Source: Rhynochetos jubatus (lineage: Eukaryota; Chordata; Aves; Eurypygiformes; Rhynochetidae). From it: a stretch of DNA of 64,000 bases. Positions within the stretch are counted from its first letter, which is position 1. Each line of letters opens with the position of its first letter. Location of the stretch: assembly GCA_027574665.1 (NCBI GenBank), contig CM050656.1:2479001-2543000 (forward strand). Direction: 5' to 3'. This document shows, one piece after another, positions 13,001 to 22,551 of this stretch. A program made the position numbers and the translations under genes. Below the pieces are notes generated by a model. It ran no database searches. It was not told the origin of the DNA and saw only the letters and a list, made by a program, of their open reading frames with translations.

Positions 13001-15589
13001 ACTCCCCTGTCATAAAGTTTCTTCTTATTTTTGCTGCAAGGGCACTGTCCATCAAACTCCTATTCCTGACCAGCTGGCACGAGTCCTCAGTGTGCACGTG
13101 TGTGGCTTCACTCAGAAAAGCTTTGTCACACAAGCGTCATCTCGTACCAAGGAAGTTACCCAACTCCCAACTCAGGCTGCTCTTAAAGGTGTTGATGCTG
13201 TTATTCAGTTAATTTAATCTTCAGTATGCTCTTTTAGGATTTATCTGTTAGAGGGTTTTTAAAACATAGGTGGGAAAAGGACATTGATGTTAAAATGAGA
13301 TCTCTTTTTGGTCGGGCAGTGAGGGGCTGGGGAGGGAAAGCAGTTTCCCATGCAGGGCAGGGGTATCTCACACGGCAGAGCCGGGGGTTTGGGCTGCATG
13401 GGGAACACCAGCCAAATATGCTGCTTAAACTTATCATTTTGAAGCCATGCAGACCTGCAGGTGAGACCTGCCTGCCTTTTCCTTTTAACGTGGTCACAGA
13501 GACCTGGGGTAGCTGTTTAGTGCCCGGTTGTAACACTTGGTCAGCTCTTGCACAGGTGATTACTTTCCCACCGAGGTCCCTGCTGAGACCTTACCAGGCT
13601 GCCCACGCTGCCACAAGTCATACTTGTATTCATTTACCTAATTCCAGCCGATCCTAACCAGCCGGCGATGGCACTCTGTCGAACCAGCTGCAGAGATTCC
13701 TGCAGGACGAGCATCACATAGAGTCACCGCTTCACTTTCTTGCAGCAGAAGCACTTTCAAATGGCTGGGCTCCAATGAAAAGGCATCATATTTTTAAATG
13801 ACCTAAGAGAGAGTTAAACACCTTCTACTAGAAACGTTTGGCCCTCCTCAGAGCTCTCCCTCGGCTCCCCATCTCCTTCGGCAGCAGCGCGGTTCCTACG
13901 TCCACCAGTCACATGGTGCGGTTCTGTGTCGCAGAGGAATCCTCCTCTGTTTTACCTGTATTTTTTGGAAATATGGCCCATGTGTCTGTTACCCAAACAC
14001 CTAACATCTACTTGAAAAAGCCACTTCAGTACACTGAATATGGAGTGATATTTTTCCCCTACCCTTTTGCTAGTTTGATGTGAAAATGCCTCGGTTAAAA
14101 ACTTAATTTTGATGCTTACCATGACCAAAATATGTTGACATCATCACGCTGTAAGAAATTACTGCCTCAGAGATTTCATTTCATAGCCAGAATTGCCCTT
14201 TTCTTCTTTGTCTCAGAGTTTCCCAAGGAAAGTAATTCTTGCAGAGCCGGTGAATTTTTATGATCATCAGCATTTTAATTTTTATTTCACTGCAAGGCGA
14301 GAAAAAGATCTGCAGAAATACCCCCCTCCACCTCCTGCGTGACCTCCCCTATCGCTTTAGGAGGGGCTGCACATAGTGCTGCTGGCAACAGTTCTTACAA
14401 TCGCAAGCATTAGCGTGGCGATGCTCTCCAAAGGGTTGCACACGAGCAGGACTTCGCTACAGGCCAAGCAGTATGGTATTAAAACACGGCAGGTTTTAGT
14501 GAGGTGTTCAGATTATCTTACTCCTCCATCAGAAATCCCTCTCTGCCTGGACACAGGGCGTATCACTGCGGACACGCTGTCCTGCTGCTGGGTTCGTAAT
14601 CCACACAGGAGGGGTTTTCAGCTCCAAAACGCCCACGGGTTGATGAAAACATACAGTTGCTTTGATGGCATAAGCCGTACGGAAACATCAGTCGTGGTCT
14701 CAGAGAGGAATCAGGTCAGGCTGTGGTGTGAAGCTCCAGTCCTGCGGCCACGGGCGAGTGGGTGGAGGGGACCAGGCGCAGAAACACCTCGCTGTGACAC
14801 CTCTGAACCCGGAGGGAGCCCCAGAAGTGAACTGGATATCCCAGGGTATCGCCCTGTATCATTTTATGAACTCCCTCGTGTATAAAATGTTTATAAATAT
14901 TTGTGGATTAAGATACACAGGTCTATTTTTAAGATTTAAGTTAAATAAGTTAATGGCTGGCCTTTTTTGCCTAAACGTGCAATGAGATATATTATACCTT
15001 TAGTCTACGATGGCCTAGGTACTGCTTAGTCTGTGATGAAAACTTTGCTGCTTACCTTCCGTTCTCAGAGAAAAAACTGTAAAAGGCGTACAGGTTTGTT
15101 GCACACAGACTATCGCAGCAAAGCTTTGTATTTGACCACTGGTAATATGAATGTGTTGTATTGACTTGTTGAAGATAATCATGAAACAACATATTTTAAA
15201 TGTTACTTGCCTTATAGATTAGAAATACGACTATGTGGATATCATTTTTGTAAATAATGTTTTTTATAAACGTCTCCCCTCCATTCTCCCCATCACCCAT
15301 TTCACAAAATCTTGAATATGCAATTATTTACCATGCATAATGTTGCAACAAGTAAATCCCTACGTCAGAACAAATTTTATTAATTCCATACATAAGCACC
15401 ACATTAAATACCCGGTTGAGTTGCAGTTTAAATGTGACTATTATTTTTTTTCATTGAAAATAAACAAAAAACGTAAAACACCACTTCTCCGAGTGAGCTT
15501 TGCTTGCATGGGCAGGAGCACCCAGAGGAGCCGGGCAGAGGTATCAGGGGCTGCCATGTCCCTGACCCAAAATGTCATTGCTGCCATGT
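10063..15589. other. SGIP1-DYNLT5 intergenic region
   Basis: About 5.5 kb with no supported exon or RNA gene. It contains an AT-rich stretch at 14880-15470 with an AATAAA at 15459-15464, which could be the end of a long SGIP1 3' UTR. Long open frames in this region lack splice context or family resemblance. Confidence 0.5.
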
Positions 15590-15718
15590 GCAGCTTCCTG
15601 GCCTGCGGACAGTTTGGGATTGGCACATGGGGACATGTGGGGATCCACAGGGATTGTGGGGAGCTTGAGGGGTTGCATGGGAGCTGTGGGGACATGAAGG
15701 ACCATGGCTGTGGGGGGT
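15590..15718 (+). repeat. GC-rich minisatellite, left part
   Basis: Degenerate tandem units of roughly 20-25 bp built on ctgtggggacatg and ggatccacaggg motifs. The array resumes at about 16262 after a CR1 insertion, so left and right parts are probably one original array. Confidence 0.65.
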
Positions 15719-16258
15719 GATTCTCCCGCTCTACTCTGCTCGGGTGAGACCTCAGCTGGAGTACCACGTCCAGCTCTGGCACCCCAACATAAGGAGGATA
15801 CCGGCCAGTTGGAGCAAGTCCAGAAGAGGCCATGGAGATGACCAGAGGGCTGGAGCCCCTCTGCTATGAAGAAAGGCTGAGAGAATTGGGCTTTTTCAGC
15901 CTGGAGAAGAGAAGGCTCCGGGGAGACCTTATTGCACATTTCAGTATATGGGGGGGCTACAGGAAAGCTGGGGGGGCTTTTTACAAGGGCAGGGAGTGAC
16001 AGGACAAGGGATAACGGGTTTAAATTGAAAGTGGAGAGATTTAGATTGGCTATCAGGAAGAAATTCTTCCCGGACAGGGGGGGGATTCACTGGGACAGGT
16101 TGCCCAGAGCTGTGGCTGCCCCATCCCTGGCAGTGTCCAAGGCCAGGCTGGATGAGGCTTGGAGCAACCTGGGCTAGTGGAGGGTGTCCCTGCCCATGGC
16201 AGGGGGGTTGATGATCTTTAAGGTCCCTTCCAACCCAAACCATTCTATGATTCTATAA
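15719..16258 (+). mobile_element. CR1 LINE fragment, plus orientation
   Basis: A typical avian CR1 3' segment: ggtgagacctcagctggagtacc near the start, the agaaattcttcccggacagg and cagtgtccaaggccaggctgg blocks, and the 3' terminus ccattctatgattctata. It is 5' truncated, as most CR1 copies are, and sits inside the minisatellite. Confidence 0.93.
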
Positions 16259-16261
16259 TTA

Positions 16262-16580
16262 CAGGGACCCATGGAGGCCACGGAGACATGTCACGGCTGT
16301 AGGAATATGTGGGGAGGCTGTGGGTACCCATGGGGGTTGGAGGGACACTGCGAGGATCCACAGGGGACACAAGGAGTGGGCTACAGCGACATGTGGGGGG
16401 ACCTGTGGAGGCCATTGGGCCATACGGGGTCTGTAGCCACATGTGGGGGCCAAGCAGACCCGTGGGGGTTATAGGGACCAGTGGGGGCTTGTCAGCACAC
16501 GTGGGGATCAGTGGAAGCCGTGAGGACCCGTGGGGGGGGGGGCTACTGGGACCCATGGAGGCTGTGGGGACATGGAAGCT
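16262..16580 (+). repeat. GC-rich minisatellite, right part
   Basis: Continues the degenerate array seen before the CR1. The 15-mer gggacccatggaggc occurs exactly at 16264-16278 and 16548-16562, with intervening units of the form acatgtggggg. It ends at the DYNLT5 CpG-rich promoter. Confidence 0.65.
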
Positions 16581-16642
16581 GACGCTGGGGGCGACGGCCA
16601 CGACATGGCGGCCCCGCGGGCTGGTCGGGAACGCGCAGGGGC

Positions 16643-16722
16643 GGGAAGGCGGCGGCCAGCACCGCCCCGCGGCTGCCGGGGGCTCCCGGCTGCCGCGGGG
16701 CGGTGCTGGCCGCCGCCTTCCC
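16643..16722. repeat. Perfect 31-bp inverted repeat (hairpin) in the DYNLT5 promoter
   Basis: The left arm 16643-16673 begins gggaaggcggcggccagcac. The right arm 16692-16722 is its exact reverse complement and ends gctggccgccgccttccc. The 18-base spacer itself contains ccggg and cccgg, so it could extend the stem. Confidence 0.9.
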
Positions 16723-16755
16723 ACCCTTCCGCCTCCCCTCAGCAGCGGTGCGGGG

Positions 16756-16792
16756 ATGCATAGCGGCGCGGCCGGCAGCGATCCCCGCTCGG
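16756..16792 (+). CDS. DYNLT5: DYNLT5 first coding exon
   Basis: ATG, then [12 protein letters not shown] and a split Gly codon. Donor CTCGG|gtaggt. The reading frame is open further upstream into the minisatellite, but that part does not look like protein. The start Kozak context is modest. Confidence 0.7.
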
Positions 16793-18052
16793 GTAGGTCC
16801 CAAGGCCGGGCGCTTCAGGGCGGGACGACGCGTCTTCCCCTGACTTTTGCTTCAGAAAACCGAGCTTAAACCTCACCTTCTGCCCCTCAGGACCTTCCGA
16901 GCGCTTCCCGGTGGCGGCAGTGGATGATATACTGAAGGATGTGCTGGGGAGCTACCTGAGGGAGCAGCCCTACGAGCCAGCCCGGTGCAGGGACATGGCC
17001 AAGGACATCGCTGAGGTAACGCTGCGCCATTTTGCCTTCACACCTCCACGGCACGTCAGGGAGGTAGCCATCAGGGTGAGGAAGGACCCCAAATGTAAAT
17101 ATAAAGTGGAAGATAAACGCTGGAGGAGGCTGTCAAGTTATGCCAAGGGTTGCTCTGAGCTGGGTGCAGGCTTATGTGAGTTAACGGTGAGGTGTGTTGG
17201 AGCAGCGGTGGCTCAGGCCAAGCCCATGGTTCAGTAAAAACTCGATGGTGTGGTTGCCCTGTCCAGAAATACCATTAATAATGTTTTAAGTGTGTATCAG
17301 ATCTTTCCAAAACAGGCCAGTTATAGTAGTGGCTGAATTCTCTACAGTGAGACGTGTGCAGGCTCCTTCTCGGTTAAATCCAGTCTTGCTGCTGAGAAAA
17401 GACTGGCCTGACCCTTTAGTCTTACAGCTGCTTTGGCCCAGAAGACCTCACCAGCATTAAAAAGCAGTACTGTGTGCTCTTCCTTCCCCTCCTGCAATCG
17501 GCAGGTAACTGTGAACGCATATGGAGGAAAATATGGTATTCACGCGCGGTAACTCCTTACTTAAGATCTGTGCTTGCCATTCTGTAGGAAGGCATGCCTG
17601 TTTTTAGCAGGTGGAAGTGTTGGTTCTCTTGTGAAACGGGCGCAGCAGCGTACGCGCCACCGGTCCACGAGGCTGAAGGAGTTCGCAGTTGATGTTTCAC
17701 ATGCTGCAGTTCAAAGATTGTCATCAGGATTGTTGCAAGGGCTCAGTGCTGCAATGCTTGCACTTGTTTGTCCCAGAAAACCAAATCGCTGAGCATCCCG
17801 TGTAAAGAGAGCTCACCGCTTGTGTCTAAACCTGTTTTTCTCTTGCAGGTTATTAAAGCTCGGGTAAAAGACCTTATGATACCAAGGTACAAGATTGTTG
17901 TGGTTACACATATTGGGCAGCTGAACGAGCAGAGCATGCAAATAGGAAGCCGGTGCCTGTGGGATCCTGCGAGCGATACGTTTTCATCATATGTCTTCAA
18001 GAACGCTTCGCTGTTCGCTCTTGCAAATGTCTTTGCTGTCTATTTTGAATAA
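16756..18052 (+). CDS. DYNLT5: DYNLT5 (TCTEX1D1), Tctex1-type dynein light chain
   Basis: A Tctex1-domain protein. The family forms light-chain dimers that bind dynein intermediate chains and cargo. Exons 16756-16792, 16891-17015 and 17849-18052 join in phase and encode 121 residues. The N-terminus is a short [16 protein letters not shown] lead. Next comes the helical part, [20 protein letters not shown] then [10 protein letters not shown]. The beta part carries [39 protein letters not shown] and the C-terminal [13 protein letters not shown]. These are the hallmarks of the Tctex1 fold. Mammalian DYNLT5 is longer at the N-terminus (about 180 residues as I recall), so a further 5' exon or a different start cannot be excluded. 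The start was chosen because the exon lies in the CpG-rich promoter and its donor phase fits exactly. The position between SGIP1 and INSL5 supports the symbol. Confidence 0.9.
16891..17015 (+). CDS. DYNLT5: DYNLT5 middle exon, Tctex1 helices
   Basis: Acceptor ttctgcccctcag, donor GCTGAG|gtaacg. Encodes [20 protein letters not shown] and [20 protein letters not shown]. Ends in phase 0. Confidence 0.92.
17849..18052 (+). CDS. DYNLT5: DYNLT5 terminal exon, Tctex1 beta strands
   Basis: Acceptor ctcttgcag. Starts [19 protein letters not shown] and ends [12 protein letters not shown], then TAA at 18050-18052. This is the most conserved part of the family. Confidence 0.97.
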   Translation, partial: VIKARVKDLMIPRYKIVVVTHIGQLNEQSMQIGSRCLWDPASDTFSSYVFKNASLFALANVFAVYFE

Positions 18053-19139
18053 GGAGGTAGTTGAGTTTAACAGTAGGAGAGGTGAACGTTCAGCCTAACT
18101 CTACCTGTTTCTGTTGTTGAAGACGGTTGTGAAGGACCAAGGCAACATTCACCTGGTTTGAAATGTAGTTACCATCAGCCTTTTGGTGGTGAATGTAATA
18201 AGTGTATTTCCCAGAGCATTCTCTGGGAAGTGATTCTCTGTGACACGCTGTTTTTGCACCTGATTCTAGCTGCTTTCAGAACCAGGCGTCCCTGTAATAC
18301 TGTTTTCTAACAGAATTTGCCCTCACTGCGTGATCCCCAAGTAGAAACCACAGAGGGGTTTTTGGAAAGTTAAAAGCATTTTAAAACTGTCCCTGTTAAA
18401 TGGCAGGTGTGGACAGTTACATGCCAGGCTCCGAGGCCCCGGCTCCATGCACACGCTGTATTGCAGACGCTGTATCCCGTTGAGCCGCAGTAGCTCGGTG
18501 CGGAGACAGCGAGAGGGAAGTGGAGAGCGAGGGAATCAGGAGCTTTGCTTGCAGGGGACTGGCCTGGCTGCCCTGAGCCCCAAGAAAAGTCTTGAGTGCA
18601 GAGGTGGTGGCTCAGAGAAGGTGGTTTGTTCTGCTTGGAGGAGACTAGCTCAGTCCCATAATGCTTGAAATCAAGTGAAAAATTGTAGATTATGGCATGT
18701 TTAGAGTAAATAGATGAAATGTGTCTGGGCCCTTCTATTAAAGGTGCTTGAATCTAGCAAACAAAAGTCTGCGTTGGGGTTCTCAGCTGATACCTGCAGC
18801 TCAGAGGGAAGTACAGCCCTCTGAGCTCTGGAGTGTATTTCCCATCTCCCTGAGTGCAAATCAACTGTTGGTAGGACCTCGGGAAGATGTTACTGGAAGC
18901 AGCTGGAATAGGAGATAAGCCACAGCTACTGCCTGCCCAGTTCTGGGGCTAGTGCTGACTGATGAGAGGACTTGTCTGCTGCGGTGGGGGTCTGACGGGG
19001 GGCCTCGCGGCGGAGGCCCTGCACACAGCTGTCTGCGCTGCTTTGGTTTGATGCTGAAGATGGGCTTTTTGCTACCCATATTTCACAGGTGAAACATGCC
19101 TTTGGATTTTCATAACTAAGAGAACAAGTGTGTAATAAA
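18053..19139 (+). other. DYNLT5: DYNLT5 3' UTR and tail region
   Basis: Non-coding sequence after the stop. ATTAAA occurs near 18737 and a canonical AATAAA at 19134-19139. A second AATAAA lies at 19345-19350. No independent gene is visible here. Confidence 0.5.
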
Positions 19140-19153
19140 TTGGTTATTTTATT
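19134..19153. terminator. Facing poly(A) signals of DYNLT5 (+) and INSL5 (-)
   Basis: AATAAA on the plus strand at 19134-19139, and TTTATT at 19148-19153, which is AATAAA on the minus strand. If both are used, the two convergent genes share a few tens of bases at their 3' ends. Confidence 0.45.
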
Positions 19154-19451
19154 ACACGTTATGTGCAAGGCTGAAGATGGAAGAGTAGGTAGATGGGAAG
19201 AAACACTTGTACTTGTGACTAAAAGTTTAACTCTGAGCACTTTGTGGAATCCAGTCAACCCAACCTGAACTGACATTGCCGCTGTTCGCTGGTTTGCACT
19301 ACAACGTTTAACGTTCAGCCTTTACTCCCTAGTGTACTCCAAAGAATAAAGCTACAATTAACAAATACAACTGAAATAATCGTGTTTTACATCATGATTA
19401 TTTTAATACATGATAGCTGTGACACTGAACCTCCTCGGCGTCTCCTGCGTT

Positions 19452-19699
19452 TTAGCACAGGGAACTGATCTCTCTCTCGCTGCAGCCAACGCTGCAGCAG
19501 GAAGTGGTAAGCAGTTTGGCTACTTCGCGCTTTTTTAGCATAGCCGTTTTCCTGGCGAGTTGCAAGTCGGGCTCGCTCTTGTGGATGTCTTCGCTCTTGT
19601 GGACGTCTTCGCTGTCGGTCCTCAGCCTCTGGTCTGCGTACGCCGAGAGGTCGGCATAACCGTTGTTCTCTTGTGAGAAGGGCAGGGCGTTTTCACTCT
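19452..19699 (-). CDS. INSL5: INSL5 exon 2: C-peptide and A chain
   Basis: Acceptor ttacatgacag. Encodes SENALPFSQENNGYADLSAY, a C-peptide with a duplicated hexapeptide, the basic site KKR and the A chain ending SSLC, then TGA. Confidence 0.93.
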
Positions 19700-21027
19700 C
19701 TGTCATGTAAAAATTAGAAGCTAAAAGTTAGAAGTCGTGGAATCACAAGCAGTTTATAATATTTAAGTTTGCTAGAAAGGCAGAGCAGCCTATGGGGAGC
19801 TGGAAGTATTAATTCTGCCGTGTTTCTGGTGTGAGCAACAGAGATGTACCAGACCACTGACTTCTCACCAGGGCAGTGTTACGATACCTGTGTGAGGTAC
19901 ACATCCCGTGATCAACGTGTTAAAAACCCAGTAATTTATGGATTTATAGCGAAGAGTGTGCTTTGTTGTAGGAGTAGTTGCCTTATCAGCCTTACACTGA
20001 TAGATTTGCTTCGAAGGGTAAAACTGTGATTTGATGTGTTGGACCAGCATGTTAACCCAGAACTGGTTGTGGGTTTCCTGGAACGCAGGTATTATGTTAA
20101 GGAGTGAGTTTTTAAAGGCAAAGTAGTTACTTCACTTAGCAGTGGGAGGTTTTCCTCCTTTAACAGAGTTGGGATGTTGCAGGTGGCATCGCTTTTTGTG
20201 TTTAAAGCTGCTGCTACAATCGAATTTTCAAAGGCGGCAGATGTTACAGGAAGCCTCTGTCCTCTCATCTGCCTCATTTATTTTCTTTCTCCTAGTTGTT
20301 TTAACCTGCCAGAGTACAAATTTCTAGCAGTGCGTGTAGTGGCTGAGTTAAATATAAATAGATGCACCACCATGTGAAGATTCTTCAACTGCAGAGTATA
20401 TTTTCCACATACTTTAATAAGAATATTCTGAAGTTGGAAGGCGGTTTCTGGTTCCTAGCGGGGAAAGTGGGGTGTCCCACTGAAGACAACAGTGGAAAAA
20501 CTTGCACTGGCTGCTTGTCTCTGACCTTAAAAATGTCGTGGCATAGAGATTTTCAGCGATAACCTTGGGCTTAACTCATCGTTCCTCAGGTTGACTTGGA
20601 AAATCTTGATCTAAAGGCTTTTTTATTTAGCAAAATAGCACGCCAAGCAAGCTGCACACAAGCCAACAGCTTTGCTTTGCTGTCTCAGAGCCCACGCTGT
20701 TCGTGCTTGAGATGCACCTGTGCAGGGGAGCAGCAGCAGCTGAGGGCAGAGCTCTGCCCTTAGCCCGCAGGTGATCTGGTTCTTCCAAATCCCGGGAGCT
20801 AGGCACGCCTTGCAGGGGCTGATTAGCCTGTAACGCATTAATTAGTACTTACCAAACAGGTAGTGATAATCAGTCAAATGCCTTTTCCACCGAGAGCCGC
20901 CGCAGGTGAAGACAATGGCTCTGACGAAGTCTCTCCCGCAGAGCTTCACGGTGTTTCTTTCACCGTTTCCTTCGCGTGCCGTGATCAGGAGAGTGAGCAA
21001 GGCCAGCGCCAGCACCGGGACCCTCAT
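19452..21027 (-). CDS. INSL5: INSL5, insulin/relaxin-family peptide hormone precursor
   Basis: Secreted prohormone of 140 residues in two exons, 21027-20853 and 19699-19452. The phase-1 intron falls just after the B chain, as is usual in the insulin/relaxin family. The signal peptide is about residues 1-22 (MRVPVLALALLTLLITAREG). The B chain holds VKLCGRDFVRAIVFTCGGSR then W, followed by KR. The C-peptide follows. A KKR site precedes the A chain EVAKLLTTSCCSVGCSEREI then SSLC. The cysteine pattern is CC-x3-C-x8-C, as expected for three disulfides. Mammalian INSL5 acts on RXFP4. Here the B chain is closer to relaxin-3 (RxxxRxxV followed by Trp), but position between DYNLT5 and DNAI4 identifies the locus as INSL5. 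The MRV start was chosen because it lies about 90 bases below a TATA box and begins a good signal peptide. An upstream in-frame ATG at 21141 lies before the TATA box. Confidence 0.92.
19573..19608 (-). repeat. 18-bp in-frame tandem duplication in the INSL5 C-peptide
   Basis: tcgctcttgtggatgtct (19573-19590) is followed directly by tcgctcttgtggacgtct (19591-19608), with one mismatch. On the minus strand it yields SEDVHK then SEDIHK. Confidence 0.9.
20853..21027 (-). CDS. INSL5: INSL5 exon 1: signal peptide and B chain
   Basis: ATG at 21027 and donor TTTG|gtaagt. Encodes the signal peptide, the B chain and a short HLTDYHYLF stretch of C-peptide. Ends with the first base of a Glu codon. Confidence 0.92.
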
Positions 21028-21114
21028 TCTGCAGACACGGCGCTTGGAGGCTGGTGCGGGCAGGGCAGAGGGATCTGCGAGGCCGAGGTGGGGAGGACTG
21101 CTGTGATCCTCTCG

Positions 21115-21120
21115 TTTATA
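21115..21120 (-). promoter_or_regulatory. TATA box of INSL5
   Basis: TATAAA on the minus strand, 88 bases upstream of the chosen ATG. It predicts a start site near 21090 and a short 5' UTR. It fits a tightly regulated hormone gene, unlike the CpG-rich promoters of its neighbours. Confidence 0.6.
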
Positions 21121-21127
21121 CTGACAG

Positions 21128-22550
21128 CCCATCCGCTTCACTGAGTAAGGGCTCGTTCTGAGGATGACTTCATGTTTGCTAAAAACAAGTTAATCGCTTG
21201 TTTCCGGTCATGTTTTAAGTGCTTTGGGATTTGTGCTGGGATTCCACTCAGGTATTAAGAGACTTCTTAAGACTGTAACTGTTTTACTGTAGGGACACAC
21301 GGAGTATAACATGTTTATAGGGCACAGGCTTAGATTGATGCCTTTAATGTGTACGTTCTGTGAAGATGGAAGGGGGTTTATTGCCTGATTTGTAGATAAT
21401 GGCTTTTGTCTCTCTGTTTCCCACACAGCCTGCCGCCCGGTCATGCCTGTTAGCACAGTTTAACCAACGTCGGGTCTTCCTCTGTTAGAGATCCCAAACT
21501 AAAAGGGAGTTAACAACTTCCAGTGATGGCCAGTTGTGTACCTCTTCGTTACTCCTGCCTTATTCTCTTGCCAGGCATCCTGTTGTCCAGCTGGAAACTG
21601 CTGATGCTTCGCTGCCGATACTTCACTGCTGGTGCTGGGCAGGCAGTCACGACAAAATCATGTACTGAGGGGGTTCTGTGGCAAAGGGCCTTGCTATGAT
21701 TCCTAGCACACCATGTGATAGGATGCAATCCTCAGCACGTGGAACATCAGAGCACAGCATTCTCGCTGTGACAGACGGTTCAGAGCGATGTAGCTCGCAT
21801 TCATGGTTCCTTGCCTCACAGATACCCTTATGCAGTGAGTTAGCTCCACTGCAGCTGCACGGCTCAGGTGTCTCTGCAGTGAGGCCTGTGGACGTGGCCC
21901 TTGTCCAAAATGGCATAGAAAACAGAGGGGACAAAGCACAGAGCAGCTACAGGTTGGCGTCCTTGCCATCCTTTTGGTCACACCTGAAAGGCAGAAGTGG
22001 GTTCACTAAAGCAGTATGGAGCAGTTACTCTGGGACCAGAGCTTAGTAAGTTGGTTACGCTGCCATGGATGTTGTTGGCTACAGTGGCTGTAAGCTTCTA
22101 TAAACAATTCTTGCAATAAAATGTCTTAAGGAGAAAATTTGTCACGTGATCAGAAATACCATGTTTAAGAACAAAATTCACGAGACCTTTAGCGCTTCCC
22201 TAGCGCAAGTGTTTCCCAGCACCGTAATGGACCAGTTACTAGTTTACACGATGTGCAGGGTGAATTACTTGTTACAGCCTTGGCAGAAAGCTCGTTTCTT
22301 ACCCGAAGCGTCAGTAAGTAAACAGCCGTGACCACCGGTGGAAAATATATGGTGTGTTTTGTTCAGGTTTGTACCAATGATTAACACATGATTCACCTTA
22401 ATGGGTGTCTGTCTTTGAGATGCACCAAGATTGACGTTATGTCCAGGGTAATATGTGTGTTCCCCGTAAAATGTGCACAAGGCAGGAGGAAGTGAATGTT
22501 AATGCATCACGAATGGGCTTTAACTTCAGTGATGTGTTTAAATGTTGGAC
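21128..22550. other. INSL5-DNAI4 intergenic stretch
   Basis: About 1.4 kb with no supported gene. An AATAAA at 22115-22120 on the plus strand has no assigned transcript. Any INSL5 enhancer would be expected here, but none is recognisable by eye. Confidence 0.5.
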
Positions 22551-22551
22551 G

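Larger units (their letters stand above)
16590..16800 (+). promoter_or_regulatory. CpG-rich promoter of DYNLT5
   Basis: Dense CpG sequence immediately upstream of and including the first coding exon, whereas flanking sequence is CpG-poor. It contains the long inverted repeat at 16643-16722. I see no TATA box. Confidence 0.6.

Noticed and set aside
16309-16755. Upstream extension of the DYNLT5 frame
   Set aside because: The frame runs through the minisatellite and the inverted repeat. The residues are repeat-driven and unlike Tctex1 N-termini.
17016-17237. Continuation of the DYNLT5 middle exon frame
   Set aside because: Read-through into the intron past a good donor. The conserved family residues continue at 17849.
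21139-21141. Upstream ATG at 21141 as the INSL5 start
   Set aside because: It lies before the TATA box and would bury the signal peptide behind about 40 non-hydrophobic residues.
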